DNA of 64,000 nt, from assembly GCA_947095535.1 (NCBI GenBank), contig OX352772.1, positions 35,173,445 through 35,237,444 on the forward strand, written 5' to 3'. A program made the position numbers and the translations under genes. The first letter of the stretch is position 1; the number at the start of each line of letters is the position of its first letter. Below, piece by piece: positions 13,001 through 28,000 of this stretch. The notes below the pieces were generated by a model. It made no database searches. It was not told the origin of the DNA and worked only from the letters and a program-made list of their open reading frames with translations. The DNA comes from Poecilobothrus nobilitatus (taxonomy: Eukaryota; Arthropoda; Insecta; Diptera; Dolichopodidae).

Positions 13001-16000
13001 GTAATCTAATACTGACACTTCTTTTAGTTTCTCTAATTTAAACATCTCCACAATCGCACGGAAGCTCGTAGACACCTGGTGTTGAAAGAGGAAGGTTGTT
13101 TTTCGGTGGTCTAATTATTTTATAATTTTTTATTAAATTATTTTTTTTTTATTGATGAAGGCTGAGCTAACGCGTCAGTAATAACTAGACTCTAAGTCCG
13201 TAGAGAATCTTCAAAAACCTATTCAGGAAAATTATACCACGCCTAAATTTATACCACGATGATTTCGCTCTGACAGAAGAGGTTTTAAAAGCTTATCAGA
13301 TCCATGTCAGATAGTTCATCTAAATCTTAAAAGAAGAAACTAACGAAATATTTGCTTAATTTATTAAATTATTAATTATTCAAATAAAGTTTTACCTCCT
13401 TAACTTATCTGTCAATATATAACAGTTTATAGAAGACAGTCTTAAAATATTTTTTTCTTAAAAATTATATTGAAATAAATTTCTTTTAAAAAGAAAACTT
13501 GTTAAAGTTAACTTTTATAAACTGTCATATAAAATTCGTCAAACACGATTCAATCATTTCACACGAATTCTTTTTTTTTTTTAATTAAATTCGTATAGAA
13601 AAGAAAATTTATAAAATTTATATGAGAGGACGAATTCTAGTCAATATTCTTCACATTTTTATTCATTTTTTATTAATAAAATAATTAACAAATTTATAAT
13701 TTTATAATTTTCATGTAAGTTGTAAACTCTAGTCCATTTTTTTTTGTCATTAAATATGAAAATATTTCTAAAAAGTGTGATTCATAGTCATCATACATAT
13801 ACACATTAAACTAAAATTAATTTAATAAGTTTAATGAAATGTCATTCACTTCAAATATACATTTATGAACTACATAAAAAAAGAAGATTTTTAGATTTTT
13901 AGCATATTCTAAAAAAAAAAAAAACATTGAAAAAAAAAGGTATATTTATACCTACATTAGTTTTATTTTGTCCCATGTCCGTCATTCTCTTCGTCTATTT
14001 ACATAACTTCAACTGAATTGCATTTAAATTAAGCAATAAATTGACAGATAATTTTCCGATTGACAGATCTTATTTGAAACATTTTTATGCTGCTCTAAGT
14101 TTGAAAAAGCAATCTGGAAACTCCAAATGAGACGAAATTTCTTAAACCTTATAAAGAATCAAGAGTACATATAATATATTTTTTTAGGATTCGCCAATTC
14201 GGTATTTAAATTAATCGTTAAGTTAAACTTTTTAATAAATTTGTGCGTGAACGCTTAAATAGATTTTGACAAATTTTTGTTTGTAACAATTTTATATGAA
14301 TGTAAGTCAATTTAATTTATAAAATAAAATTGTTATTAAATAATTTTAATAACACTTATAAAAATTGTTGTTTTAATTTTTCATTTTATTTATAAATTTT
14401 TTTTTTTTTAATTTTTAAACGAAAATTTAATAGGTTAATTAATAAATATTTATTATTATAAATGTTTTAAACTAGAAAAAAAAAAGTTAAATAAAACTTA
14501 TTAAATGCACTACTGAACACATTAAATTAAAAAATAACGGATGTGATAAAAAAAAAAAAAAAACTAAATAATAATATTTAATTTAACAAAATTATCTGTA
14601 AAAGCTTTTGCTATGTTTTTAATATATTTCGTTACTCCTACAATTATGCAATTTTTATTAAAAAAACTCCTCTTTTACTCTTTTTTTCTTAACATTACAA
14701 TAGAAAATCTCGGCTTTAAGCACGTGACTTAAATAATCAAAGAAATGTGTATTCCAACCCTGCACAGATATCACGTGTTTTTTTTAATTCGAAGGAAAAT
14801 AAGTGAAAAAGTAACAAATCGTCCCTTAATGGCCTTAGTAGCAGTTCTAGATTTTTGTAATATTCCATTATTGTATGTAATATGTATTATTAATATAAAT
14901 AACTAATATATTGCGGAAGTTTTATTCGAGTTTTATTCGAGTTTTATTTATTTATTGTACCGTTAAAAACGAACCCCTAAGGGTACTCACTAAATATTTA
15001 AATAATGTGGTAAAAGTAATAAAAAAATCATTTAATTTTTAAAACATCCACTTTATATAAAAATCATCAAAACTCAAAAGCTTTTTAAGTTGAGAGTAAA
15101 ACTATAAAGTAAAAGTAGCCATACACTTTTTTAATAAAAAGATAATTTTTTTTAATATAAAAAATAAAATATGGTAATAAATAAACCAAAACAAAAGGCA
15201 TAAATAATTATTCGTTAATTCAAAATATGAAAAAATAATCATTAAAAATTAACCAGGAAAAAAATCATTTTATACTAAGTATATATTAACCGTGAAATTG
15301 TTTTCATTTAAAATTAAATTTGAAGAAAAAAAACAAAATACATAGATTTATTGGAAAATTAGCTTTAATTTAATTTATTTTAACAAGCACATCAATTTCC
15401 TACATCAATAAGAAAGATAAAAAGATTTTTCAATGAGTAAACTAATCATTTATAATATTTTTTTATTAAATTTGTGTTTTATAGTATGGAGTATGGCGTC
15501 ACTTATGGTTAAAATATAGTATAGTAACTCATATTAAATACTAGTGACGCCATGTCACTATATAAATTGTAATTACGTCACTGACACACACACCTCACAT
15601 TTACCATTATGCTTATGTTTATCATGATTAAATTATCTCATCACTTAATGAGACTTGTTTTTTTGTTCCCCATTAAAAAAAAAAAAATATTTTCCAAAAT
15701 ATAAATTTAAACAAAATTTTCATTTAATTGCACAGATTTTTTAACTATTCGAATAGTTAAATAAAACTTTAAATTATTCATATTTAATATTTAATTAAAT
15801 AAAGATATAATATTTTAGTTAACTATTCTTTAGATAATCTGTTTCTATTTAAATATTAATTAATTACTTACACAAGTACTATTTTAAAATTTAAAAATTT
15901 TAAAACTAACAGTAAAATTGACATTAACAAGTGGATAAAAATAATGTACAGTTTTATATATACAAAAATTAAATAATGTACAATTTTAAAGTCTGCAAAA

Positions 16001-19000
16001 AATTGACACAATATAAATATATGAATATTCCCTACATCTGTAATGACAATATACAATGATTAATGAATTTATAAAAAATTAAAAAATAATATTCTGAAAA
16101 AGTAATTCTTTTCATCTGCAATGTTTATAGTTTGTGATTTTTTTATCAACTGCGATCTGTGGCCTTGTGTACACCTGTCTTGTCAACAGTTGTTACTTGT
16201 TGTTAATAATTCTTGTTGTTAAAGCTGCTTAAAAGCTCTTAGCGTTTATACTATGTTGTCAGTTTCACTTTCAACCTTATATGTATCTGTTAATATTATC
16301 ACTTAAATTTTTTTTCTGATATTGTGTATATCATAAAATTTTTTGACCCGACAAAATTTTTTTAATGCTGTTTTAGATGATTGGTGAGTTGCAGCAACTG
16401 ATAAAGCAACTAAATTTTGGTTAACAAAAGTGTTAACAACTTTTCTGGTGTTAACCGCATTTTTGTAGTTTTTTTGCTTTTTAAACCTTTTTTTTGGGCG
16501 AAGTAAGGAAGTGGGAAAGAAAAAGAAGAAGTTACAACGATGATTGCAACACAGTGTGCACAGAGGATATACGATCATTTAAGTTGGCATTACATTTAAA
16601 GAGACTAAATTTTAAACACTTCAAAAAATTTTAAATTATATCAAAATACTATAACAACTCTTCAACTGTCTATGAAGAAATAGCATTTTTTTAAATACTT
16701 CAGACAAAATCAAATTTTTTTCCAGACAAAATTTTAATTTCTTTTAAAAAAAACGAGGAAGAGTGCAGTAGAGTAGACTGTGTCAACTCTGGGATACCTG
16801 TATGAACGTAATATATCCTGTTTCTATAAAACTTGAACATCTTTTAAAAACATTCAGATGTTTTAGTACCGAACTACAGAGATATATTTATGTAAATTGT
16901 AGAGTTGTATGACAGCTACCCGAATCTATTGCGCCTAGCTTCATTAAGTTCCAAGAAATGCAAAAAGCCTGAACCGGCTGCTTTAGACCAATCAAATTTT
17001 ACAAAAGTTTTTGGCATGCAACTCGACACTTTTTCACTAAATTGCAGATAGCCAGCTTCAATAGACACTGAGTTATTTTCATTTAAAAGAAGTTGTATGG
17101 CAGCTACCCGAACCTGTTGCACCAGCACAACCAAATTTTGCAAAAGTTGTTGCCATAAAACTTGATCATCATTTGCAAGATTTCAGACGCCTAGCTTCAT
17201 TAGGTTCCAAGAGGTGCAAGAAGCCTGAACCGGCTGCTCTAGACCAACCAAATTTTACAAAAGTTGTTCGCATGTAACTCGACACCTCTTTACTAAATTT
17301 CAGATTCCTAGCTTCAATAAACACTGAGTTATTCTCATTTAAACAGAGAAGTTGTATGGCAGCTACCCGAACTCGCCGCACCACCACAACCAAATTTTAC
17401 AGAAGTTGTTGCCATAAAACTTGATCTTCATTTGCAAAATTTCAGACGCCTAGCTTCATTAGGTTCCAAGAGGTGCAAGAAGCCTGAACCGGCAGCTCTA
17501 GACCAACCAAATTTTACAAAAGTTGTTGGCATGTAACTCGACACCTCTTTACTAAATTTCAGATTCCTAGCTTCAATAAACACTGAGTAATTCTCATTTA
17601 AACGGAGAAGTTGTATGGCAGCTACCCGAACCGGCCGCACCATCACAACCAAATTTTACAGAAATTGTTGCCATAAAACTTGATCATCATTTGCAAAATT
17701 TCAGAAACCTAGCTTGAATAGATACTGAGTTATTTCTATATAAAGATAGAAGTTGTATGGCAGCTACTTGAACCCGCTGACCGAAAATGTTGGATTTAAA
17801 TAGCAAAACGAACAATTTTGCAAAAGTGACGTAAAAAAAATTTCAGCCTCCTAGCTCCTTTATTTTTTGAGTTATCGTGCGGACGGACGGACGGACGGAC
17901 GGACGTACATGGTTTAATCGACTCAGAATTCGATTCTGAGCCGATCCATACCTTTGACACTATATCTAGCTCGACTCCTTTAAGGTGTCACAAACGTAAT
18001 GGCAAATTTATTATACCCGTGAACATAGTTCATACGGGTATAAAAATTAAATATATCTGGCTAAGGTCTAGAGGGTATAAAATCGATAATGATTTTTGCC
18101 ACAAAAAAAAAAATCCACAATTAATTTAAATTCTTAGTTGTTGAAATATGTATGAGTAAATAATAAGGAAGCACTTTTGAGTTGGCTACAAAATCAGAGT
18201 TCAATAATTTGTTTAAGGGAAGCCCCACGTTAATTAAAAATTATTAGAAAGAACTTTAGAATTCTAAAGTTACAAAATGAGAGTTTTTTTGCTTTTTCTA
18301 GAATATTCTTTGCACATTTTTGAATTTATGGATTTTTTTTTGTGGATTTTGGTTTTTGGATTTTTATTGTGAATTTCATCACCAATCAGTAACTAACTAT
18401 TTATCCCACATTATTATTTTTATATTAACTGAATATATTATATTTTAATCAAAAACTGCTTAAAATTCAATATTTCTTATATATAATGCAATTGACTTGA
18501 TAAAGAAAATTTCTTTGAAAGAAGACTTTAAATTTATAAAGAATTGATAAAGAAAAGTTAATTTCAGAGTTGACTTTATCGTAGTAATCAAAAACGTCAA
18601 TAGTAAAAGCGTATAATATTGATATTTCAGAATAATGAGTAGCAATGCATTTACATAATATTATTATAAGGGTATTCACGAGTTGGTGAAAAAGTGCAAA
18701 TTTTTTTTGCACCGTAGCACATATTTGCACCAACTCGTGAACAACCCTAGCATGAATTTTTATTGAACTGTCAAATATCGTTGATGTGCTTGTTTTGTTT
18801 ACATAAAAATTTAATATGCTTACAAAAAATTTCAGATATTTGTATATCTTCATATGCTTGACTTAATAAATAATCAGAAATAATTTAAGGCATTTTTTAA
18901 ATTTTTATCTAATATAGCGCTTACAAAAAATATATAAACAAACATTGCAATGGTCTTGCACAAATATGCAATAGGGTTTAGGTCTTGCATAGTCTTGCAA

Positions 19001-22000
19001 ATTTTTTCACTTTTTTATACATGAAAACAACAACAAATTGTGCACTTTAACTGTCAAAAAATTGAAATATGCTTCGGTGAAAAATTTTGCACTTGTGCAA
19101 GACCACTTTGCACCAACTCGTGAATACCCTTTATGTATTTTAAAAATTAATTTTCTGTTATATGAAAATATTTGACTTTGAAAATTACATATTATGTATA
19201 TGTATGTACACAATACACAATATTTCGCAATATTCAAATCAAAAGTTTTTTGTAGTTGACTTTTTTTATTACAGAGTTTGGATTAAACTATGTTTTATTA
19301 GCTTAAATCAATATATGATCACGTTCCTTTTTACATCGTAAATATTTTTAAAATTGGAACAAATTAAACTTCTATTATTCATGTTTTAGGACATAAAGAA
19401 CGTACGTAACCTACAGTCAACAATGAAGTTACAAAATGTCAAAAAAATTAAATAGCTATCAAGTAATTTTTCAAGTACAATACAATTTAAACTAAATAAA
19501 GTGCAGAAAATAAATAAAAAATTAAAATAAACTTATAATAAACCATATTATGAAATTTTTTGTATGTATATATAAATATATTTATTTCCAACTTTTAACA
19601 ATATCTTTTGGACATTTTTTTTAAAATTTTATTTAAGATTGATCACTTATTGAGATTTGATTTATATAAATAACATTAAAAATGCACAATGACAATCAGC
19701 ATAATAATTGTCGGTTGTCAAAGTTGAAATTCTGCGTTAAAGTTAAAAGTTGGTTACTTTTATCAAACTCAATGGTTACTTATATTCCGTAGTTTTTCCA
19801 CACGGTTTTTTTTTAATCCAATTTTTACTTAAGTTTCATTCCTCATTTCCTAGAAACTTTTGCGGACGATACTGCAATTATAGCAATAGGATCAAATGTT
19901 GACGAGGCTATAGAAAAACTGCAGAAAGCAAGTGATAAATTAAACTATTGAACCAAAAAATGGAAAATTAAATTGAATTAGTTGAAATCTGTGCATGTTA
20001 ATTTTACAAATAGAGTTATTCAAAATCCCGTTGCTATTAAGATTAAGTTCTAACATTATACGTCAAATTAAGGTTGAATGAACATATAAAAAAGAAAAAA
20101 ATGTAATGTGATTTAAAATATAGATAAAATTATTAGCTCGTGCGTCGAAGTTCCAGGTTGCCAATTCAGTATAAAATACTATTACATAACCAAATAATTA
20201 AACCGATTTGGTTGTATAGTATACAACTTTGGGGTTGTGCCAAACAGATCCATTTACAGCGAATTCAAACATTGCAAAATATAATTTTAAGAAACATGGT
20301 TAATGCTCGCTGGTATGTGCGAAATAAATGACTTACATAGAGACTTAAACATTCCCACTGTGGTGCAAGAAATAAAAAACTATGCAATGAAACATAAGAT
20401 TAGATTAGAAGGGCATATAAATTTACAAGTCAGTCAACTCCTATATTCCGATGGAATACGCAGAAGGCTTAAAAGAAAGAAGCCGCTAAAACTAGCAGTA
20501 AATGCAGGTCGCTACACGGTTCCTGACATTTATCGCGAAAAGAGAGTCTCTACACGGGATTTGCTCGCAACCAATATATGAAAAAAAAATGAATGGTTAG
20601 TCTTCAGGACTATAGTTTTAATTGCATAAAATTTGAAAAGGTGTTCTAGTTCGGGTGAAGACCCCACATATTTGTACGGTCCTACGCTTTGCAGAAGCTT
20701 CCAATGCTTTTTCGACTCCCAACCAAAAAGAAAATAAAAGAAAGTAAGAAAGAAAGTCTCTAGAAAGTAATTTTGTGGTGGCGATTCCCTATTCTTCTTT
20801 TTTGAATCGAAAATTTTATGCGATTAACGCTAGAAGCCATAAATACAAAGAAAAAATAAAATACACATTTTTATGAGGATCAGCACAGTTGTGAAAAAGC
20901 ACAACAAAAATAATTATTTTATTACTCGCTTTTATTTTATATAATTATACACATACTTCTCCCTTCAAAATTTATTTCCAAATACATATACATATAAAAA
21001 TTAATCTACTCCGTGAAAAACGGTGTGGCAATAAACAAATGCTTTTGAAGTAATCGCGATGGCTAAGGTTATTGTGCAAGAGATCACAGATTCCCATATA
21101 CATTTTATAATCTATAAATTATATAACGAATTCTTTATTTTAATTTTTTTTACACAATTAAATGTTTTACCCAAACCAAATGGAAAATATTATTATTTAT
21201 GCTAAATATACTATAGGTAATAGAAATAATTTTATATAAAATTACCCTATTTTTTTTTTTTGTTTTTTTAATGAAAAATTTAAAACAGAAATTTTCCTTG
21301 ATATCTTGGTATATAAATGTTTTGTTTTTTTTTTTTTTTTTTTGCATAAAAATCTTATAAAATAACATTTATACAACCTCTCATAAAATAAGGGCAATAA
21401 AATGAAGTGATTAACATATTATTATTAAGAATATTAAAATAAAATAAGTGTTAATTTAAATTTCACACGAAATTTTAAACTTTAAAAGATACATACGATT
21501 ATTAATATATTGCTGCATATAATAAAATTTTATATATTATCTGTACAAACATTCATACATATGTACTTATATATTTTAAACTTTTTTTTTTTTTTAAATA
21601 TTAAATCAAAATAAAAATTAACTAGAACGGAACAGTTGTAAAGTGATTGCTTATCTTTAATATTGGCAAATTCGGAAAGACAGTTTTTTTTTTTTTTTTG
21701 TTTAATTTTCTTTAAAAAAAAATCAATCTCTTGGATGATTGATTTAAAACGGTTTTATTACATAATTTCTTGAGATTTATCATTAATATTTAAGGAATAC
21801 ATATTAATTAATTTTAATTTTAAAGTTCGTAAGTCTAGAATTATAAGTCTAGAATAAAACTGTTAAGGGAAGAACATTTCGAAAGATAATCTTATATTGT
21901 TAAAATTGATTCAAAAAAAAACATTTTTTTTGTACTTAATTCGATCGTGATCGTGAAATTGTGCAGGAAATACAAAAGAAAACTGATTTTTTGGTAAAAT

Positions 22001-25000
22001 TTAAAGTTTTCACTTTGATTTTTCGACTGAGCTTTAGTTAAATTTGTACTTTTATTGGCAAGTGTTTTAATCAAAATTAAATTTTTTTGTATATATTTAC
22101 TTTTTTACTTTAACTAAATATATTTTTACTTTAAGAGAAAAGTGTTTTACTTTAAGTGAGTAAATTTTTACTTTAAATGAACATTTTACATCAACAAGTG
22201 TAAAATGTCTTCACTTATATTAAAAATGTTCACCTAAAGTAAAAATGTTTTCACTTAAAGTAAAAATATCTTCATTTAAAGTAAAAATATCCACAGTTAA
22301 AATAAAAATGTCTTCACTTAAAGTAAAAATATCTTCAGTTAAAGTATAAAAAAGGTATATTATGTACAAAAATTTCTTTAATTTACTTAATTCATTTTTT
22401 ATTAAAAACATAATTTTAGGATATGTTTTTTTTTTTTATTATTATTATACAATAGTTACAATTATAAAACGTTGTTACGAAAAGGTTAATATTAAAGGTT
22501 TTAAAAATTTTTTTTTTATAAACCAATAATAAAAACTATATTAACAAATAATAATTATTATGTATGTTATTATTTTATAACTTTAAAAATTTCGATAAAA
22601 TAAGCAGTAAAGATATAATCAGACTTAATAAAAATTATTGTAACTTATAAGCAAAATTATTAATATTTTCGGCAAAAAACCAAAAATAAACCAAAAAAAA
22701 AGAAAAAAAAAATAATAATAAAGATAAAAATATTTTCTATTTATCTTTAAAATAAAAAAAAATTTAAAAATTTTAATTTCAGTAATTTTAATAAATTTGA
22801 ACTATAATAAACATAAATATTTTATATTTTATAGTGAATTTAATGAAAATATTGGACATTCATCATCAAATATTCCAATTGGTGGAACAGGAACAATAAA
22901 TGATTTACCAACATCAAAAATAATAAAATCATCATTATCAAAATCAGCTTCAGCTCGTCAATTAGGTTCTGGATCAAATGATTATCGATTTCATCATCCA
23001 CATTATAATCATCATATAAATCATTTTATTACACAATCATCAATAATTGATCAAGATCAAGGAATATATTGTTGTAAATGTGAACATCCAATTGAATTAA
23101 TAAAAATGAATCATTTATCTGGTCCAACAACACCATCAATTCAAGTAACACAAACATCATCAAATGATAATAATTCACAAACTGGTTCAAGCTCAATTAA
23201 TGATTTACAACCGACTACAACAATTATTAATAATACATCATCAGCTTTAATGAAACGTAATGAATCAACAGCTTCAGTATCATTTCCAGATGAAATGTTA
23301 ATATCTAGAAGACCATCAGTTTATTGGCAAGAAATAATGAGTACAAGAAGACCATCTGCTGTAATGGCAACAATTAAAGGAAAATTAAAAAATCCAAAAA
23401 TAATGGGGTAAATAAAAATTTTTATTTGTTTTTTTTTTTTTTTTTTTTTTTGTCTATACTTTTATCATTAAAACTTACGGAAATAGAAAAAAAATACTCA
23501 CGTGATCATAATGTATTATTGTCTATAATATATAGTCTATAATATATAAAAAAGTGATAGAAATAAATTTAATTCCAAGGAAATTTAGATTTAGAATAAA
23601 TTTATAGTGATAGAAATAAATTTTATTTATAACAGTAAATATTATAATTGATTGTTTGATAATTGATAATGGATAGTTTGAAACGTGCGACTTTTGACCT
23701 CTCTTTTTCCTTCTTCGTAAGTTACTACGTTTTCTGGGATATTCGTGTGCCCTAGTATCCAGATTACTCTTATTTTTTTTGCGCTTGGATTACCCTGTTT
23801 TTCATGTATACATATTTGGTATTTCTTGTTTCCGCAACTGCCTAGCGCCTTAATAACGCTAAGGCTGCCAGTATAGATGTTAGTTCTGTCAACGAAATTT
23901 TTCAAAAATTTTAAATTAAAATAAAAAATTTAAAAGAAACTCTTTAAAGTAAGAGGCAAAAAAAAAGAAAATATTTTGAAATTTATTTGGCTAGTGGAGT
24001 TTTTTTTGATATCTCTAACTTTAAAAATAAAAATTTGTGAAGCACCTATAAGTAAATGTTACTATAGAATAATAGGTTAAAAGATGGCATAATTCGACAA
24101 ATTTTTTATTTCTTTGATTGAAGAGAAAAGTGAAGCGTTTTTTTATGTTGATTAATAAAAATTTTAAAATAATATTTAAATTAAAAGTTATTTAACGGTC
24201 TGTGCTACAAAAAACAAAAGGGTTTCTCGATGTATAAAAAAAAATGATTTTAACACTTAAAGTTAGCATCTAAAATAATATGGTTAATAGACAGTTAAAA
24301 TTTAAAAAGGAATTTGACAGAAATGTAAAGGATTAGAAAAAATTTTTCCATACTCTATCAAACAAAATCTATAATTCACAGCAGGTATAGTTCTTTTATT
24401 TTAGATAGAGTTTTAATTTTCTTTTAATTTTTTTAACGTAATTTTTAGGTTTAAAGCAAAGTTTCAATCTCTTTTTTTATACAATAAGACAACTCTACTC
24501 TATTGGATAACAATTTTATAGAATTTTTATACTCTATTTAAAAAGGACTTATTTAAAATGTAAAAACGAGCCTATTTTAATTTTAAAAATAATAAAAAAA
24601 AATTTTGTTTTTACAGATCACTCCAGGAAGATGGTAGTAACGGATCATTGAATTCTATAGGAAGCGGTCATTTAAATTCAAAAGATCATCGACCAAGTGG
24701 TACAAGTAGAAATGAATATTTGGCTTTATTGGCTCAAAGAAAAAATAGAAAAATGGGCGAGTAAGTTTTTGGAAAATTTTTATATAAAATCTTATTTAAT
24801 TTCCACGGAAAATGGAAAACATTTTGTTCACATAATTGGATTGGAATATTGAAGTAAACATATGATATTTTTTTTTTAATTCAATAGTAATTTTTTTTTT
24901 TCATTTTTTATTTACATTTAAAAGTAATTTTTCATGGTTGAATGTCATTGAAAAGAAAGTTTAATCAAATAAGTTAAATTAAACAAAAAATAAAAAAGAA

Positions 25001-28000
25001 ATGCTATTTTTTAGCACATTTCAAAAAAAATTTAAAAAATGTACCTATTACTTTCACCCTGTCCTTCCGTCCGTCTGTCCTTCTGTTTACAAAACGTCTA
25101 CACCGTTACAGATGGAGCAAAAATATTTTAACCATTGGTAGGTCTCATAAAAAAATTAATTTTATTTTTTCATGTAGCCCCATCCATCAGGGAACTGCAG
25201 CTCCTCAAACTTTGAAAAAGCCCTATTTTTAAACGCGTATCTTTCATGTTCCGTTTAACACATTTTGAATTTGAAAACGCCATTCAACAGAAATTTTCTT
25301 TACGTTTATAAATCAATATGAAAATTATATATATTTTTTAAATTTAGTATTTAAATTTACCGTTATGTGAAAACTAAATTTTGCACCTTTTCTACCTTCA
25401 CAACTCCGGCACGCTTTTAGATAGGGGCTTGAAATTTTGAAACAGGAAAGAACTTTTAGAACTAGTATAAGTTTGCTCAGAAAATTTTTTTGTACCACCC
25501 CCAGTTAATGACGCTATTAGGGCTCAAAATTTGAAAGTTTGCTATTTTTAAACACATGAAACTTAAGCACCTGTACAACAAATTTTTCTTCGGCAAGACA
25601 TAAAAATTAAAGCTCCAGTAATATATTTTTACGTGTGTTAACGGTTTTTCTTAGTTATATAGAGTTCCGAAATTACAGCCTCTCAAAATTCCAGAAAAGT
25701 CCTATTTTCATGTTTTTTCTTATTACATGAAATTTTCAAATTTTTGTGCAAGTCACAATTCTAACAGTTTGTATTGCCTTTTGGAAATGTGCGCTCTTAA
25801 AAACCGTTGGTTTACATTCTACCTTGTTTTTAGTTAATGTTTATATTTCCCATCATTACCTTATGACTTTCGACAGTTAGACACCCCTGCATATTGCAAA
25901 AAGACCGTGCACCACTAGTCTTTTTTAAATGTTTAACTTTTGCCTAGAAGTAGTAATGAAAATTACGAAAAATGCAAGCGAGCGATAAGAATGGAAGAAT
26001 AACTTTTTTCCAAAAAAAATGGTTGTATCCAAATAAATGTCATTGAATCAAATAAAAAGTGGTTGTGTCTAGAAAAAAATTGTTATGGGACAAGTGTCCA
26101 TAGTTAAAGTTAAAGTTTTTGAAAATCTGGTTTGTACTTTAAGTTGATTAATTTTTTTTTAAATATTGTCTAGTTAAAATGTAAAAATTTACTGAACTGA
26201 ATTTATGTTTGAAAACATTTTTAATTGTAAAATCTAATCTTATACAAAAATTATTTTGTTTACGATACAAAAATATTGAAAAAAAAGTTTTTCGGTATGG
26301 ATTTTACATACTGTTTTATAACTATAACGCCCAACAAAATTCGGAATGTTAAAAATGTTCCGAAACTGGAAAATTTTATCTCTTTCTCTACTTTATAAAT
26401 TTTACATGCTGCCTCTTTTCATTTTGACTATAGAAAAAAGTCATTAATACGTCATCATCATGAAAAAACAATCAACAAATTAAAAAAGTCATTATTTAAA
26501 AAGAATAGAACTATAAGTGTAGCACGGTCTTATCTTAATTCTATAACTGGCGAGACTGTAACTAAACGGGATTTTTTTTTTTTTGAAATTTCAATCAGTA
26601 TTTGAGAACAGAAAACTCGCCTAACTAACTGTAAAATTTAATTATTTTCTTAATATTTAAAATATATATTTTTAATACCTATAATACATATTATAATTTT
26701 TTTTTTTTTTTTCGTTTCTTTTTTAGTGATGTATTTAGTAAATCTTTATCAACACTTTATTGTAAATTATTAGTAATATTAGGTGTTGCATTACCAGTTT
26801 CTGAAATAATTTCAGAAAAAATTCATCCACATATTTATCATGGATTTTATATTTATTTATATTTTGGTAGTATATTATTTGTATGTTCTGTATATGCAGC
26901 ATCAATGAAAAATCGTACATTATTTAAAATATTAAAAAATTATCGTAAGTATTAAAAAATATATATATATTTTATCTTATAATTATTTAACTTTTATCTT
27001 TTGATAAATTTTATTACTATGAAAATTAATTTAAATTTTTCTTCTTTCCACCTTTTTGAAATTAATCTTCACCATATATTAAACTAATCTTTTTATTGAG
27101 CCAAATCTTCTGGAACTATAAGTTTTATCAATCAAAAGTATCTTCTCAAAAAAAAAATTATTTTAATTCGAAATAAATGTTTGATTATTTTAATAAATAA
27201 TTAATAGATGTTTTAGATTCAGTGTATTTTTAAACTTGTAGATACAATAATTTAATACCTTAATTTAACAAAAAATGAAGAAGAGTGTAAAACTGTAGAG
27301 TAGACTGTGTCAACTTGAGGATACCCGCATCATTTACAAAATTTCAAATGTTCAACTTAATTGAGAGATTAAAATATACATCGAGATACGAGTATATTTA
27401 TGTAAATTTTGGAGTTGTGTGTCAGCTAACTCGAACCTGTTGCCTTTAATTAAACCAAATTTAAAAGAATGTGTTGGCATGCAACTTGACATTTTTTCAC
27501 AAAATTTTAAGATACCTAGCTTCAATAGGCATACTGAGTTTTTTTTTTATATAAATAAAGCAGTTCTATGGCAGCTACTCGAACGATCCAGCCAAATTTG
27601 CTCAATTTCCATAGCGAAACTAACAATTTTACAAAAGTTATATTTTAAAAATTTCCTAACTCCTTTTGAGTTATTGTACGGACGAGAGGACACACGTCAG
27701 AATTCGATTATGAGCAAGAATATAACATACTTCGTCATTTCTAGCTCGGTCATAAAGGTCTTGGCAAATTTTTATTATATCCTTCAACTCTATGTTGATA
27801 CGAGTATAATAATGTCGAGAAATTATGCATTTGTAAAAAAATACCTTTTGACTGAACTTAAAATATCTGTTAAAGATATTTTTCAAAATTTTCCTCACAA
27901 TTTGTTCTTTGTGGCGAAATATAAGCAGTTGACTAAACCTTTAGTATAGAAACTGGTAGAACTTTAATAATCTTTTACGTAGTATACTATAACTTTACAG

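Larger units (their letters stand above)
7257..22834 (+). other. first intron of the otopetrin gene (inferred), rich in mobile elements
   Basis: No conserved host gene is recognised in this 15.6 kb. It holds a decayed family-B fragment near 9 kb, a GC-richer island near 11.4 kb, a Penelope-like remnant at 12.6-13.1 kb, a degraded SINE near 14.8 kb, the 259-bp-unit element at 16.8-18.0 kb, a MITE at 18.7-19.1 kb, a Jockey remnant at 19.9-20.6 kb and a 21-bp minisatellite near 22.2 kb. The rest is AT-rich with long homopolymers. If exon 1 were wrong, this would be intergenic DNA. Confidence 0.55.

Noticed and set aside
16303..16578. 91-codon minus-strand open frame as a gene
   Set aside because: It has a poly-Phe tract and basic composition without a known domain, and lies in a repeat-rich intron.
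17169..17652. Repeated 74-codon open frames as a tandem gene family (also 46904-47387)
   Set aside because: They recur only because the 259-bp repeat units recur, they show no known domain, and the same frames are broken in the decayed copies.
16752..18048. Helitron assignment of the family B element
   Set aside because: A terminal hairpin is present, but the end lacks the CTRR sequence expected just after the hairpin, and no 5' TC end or A-T target could be shown.
22085..22411. CRISPR-like array at the 21-bp repeats
   Set aside because: The units are contiguous, degenerate and in both orientations, there are no unique spacers, and the genome is eukaryotic.
27419..27949. 176-codon open frame on the + strand
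   Set aside because: It crosses a decayed family B repeat inside an otopetrin intron, has no family features and is not joined to the otopetrin exons.
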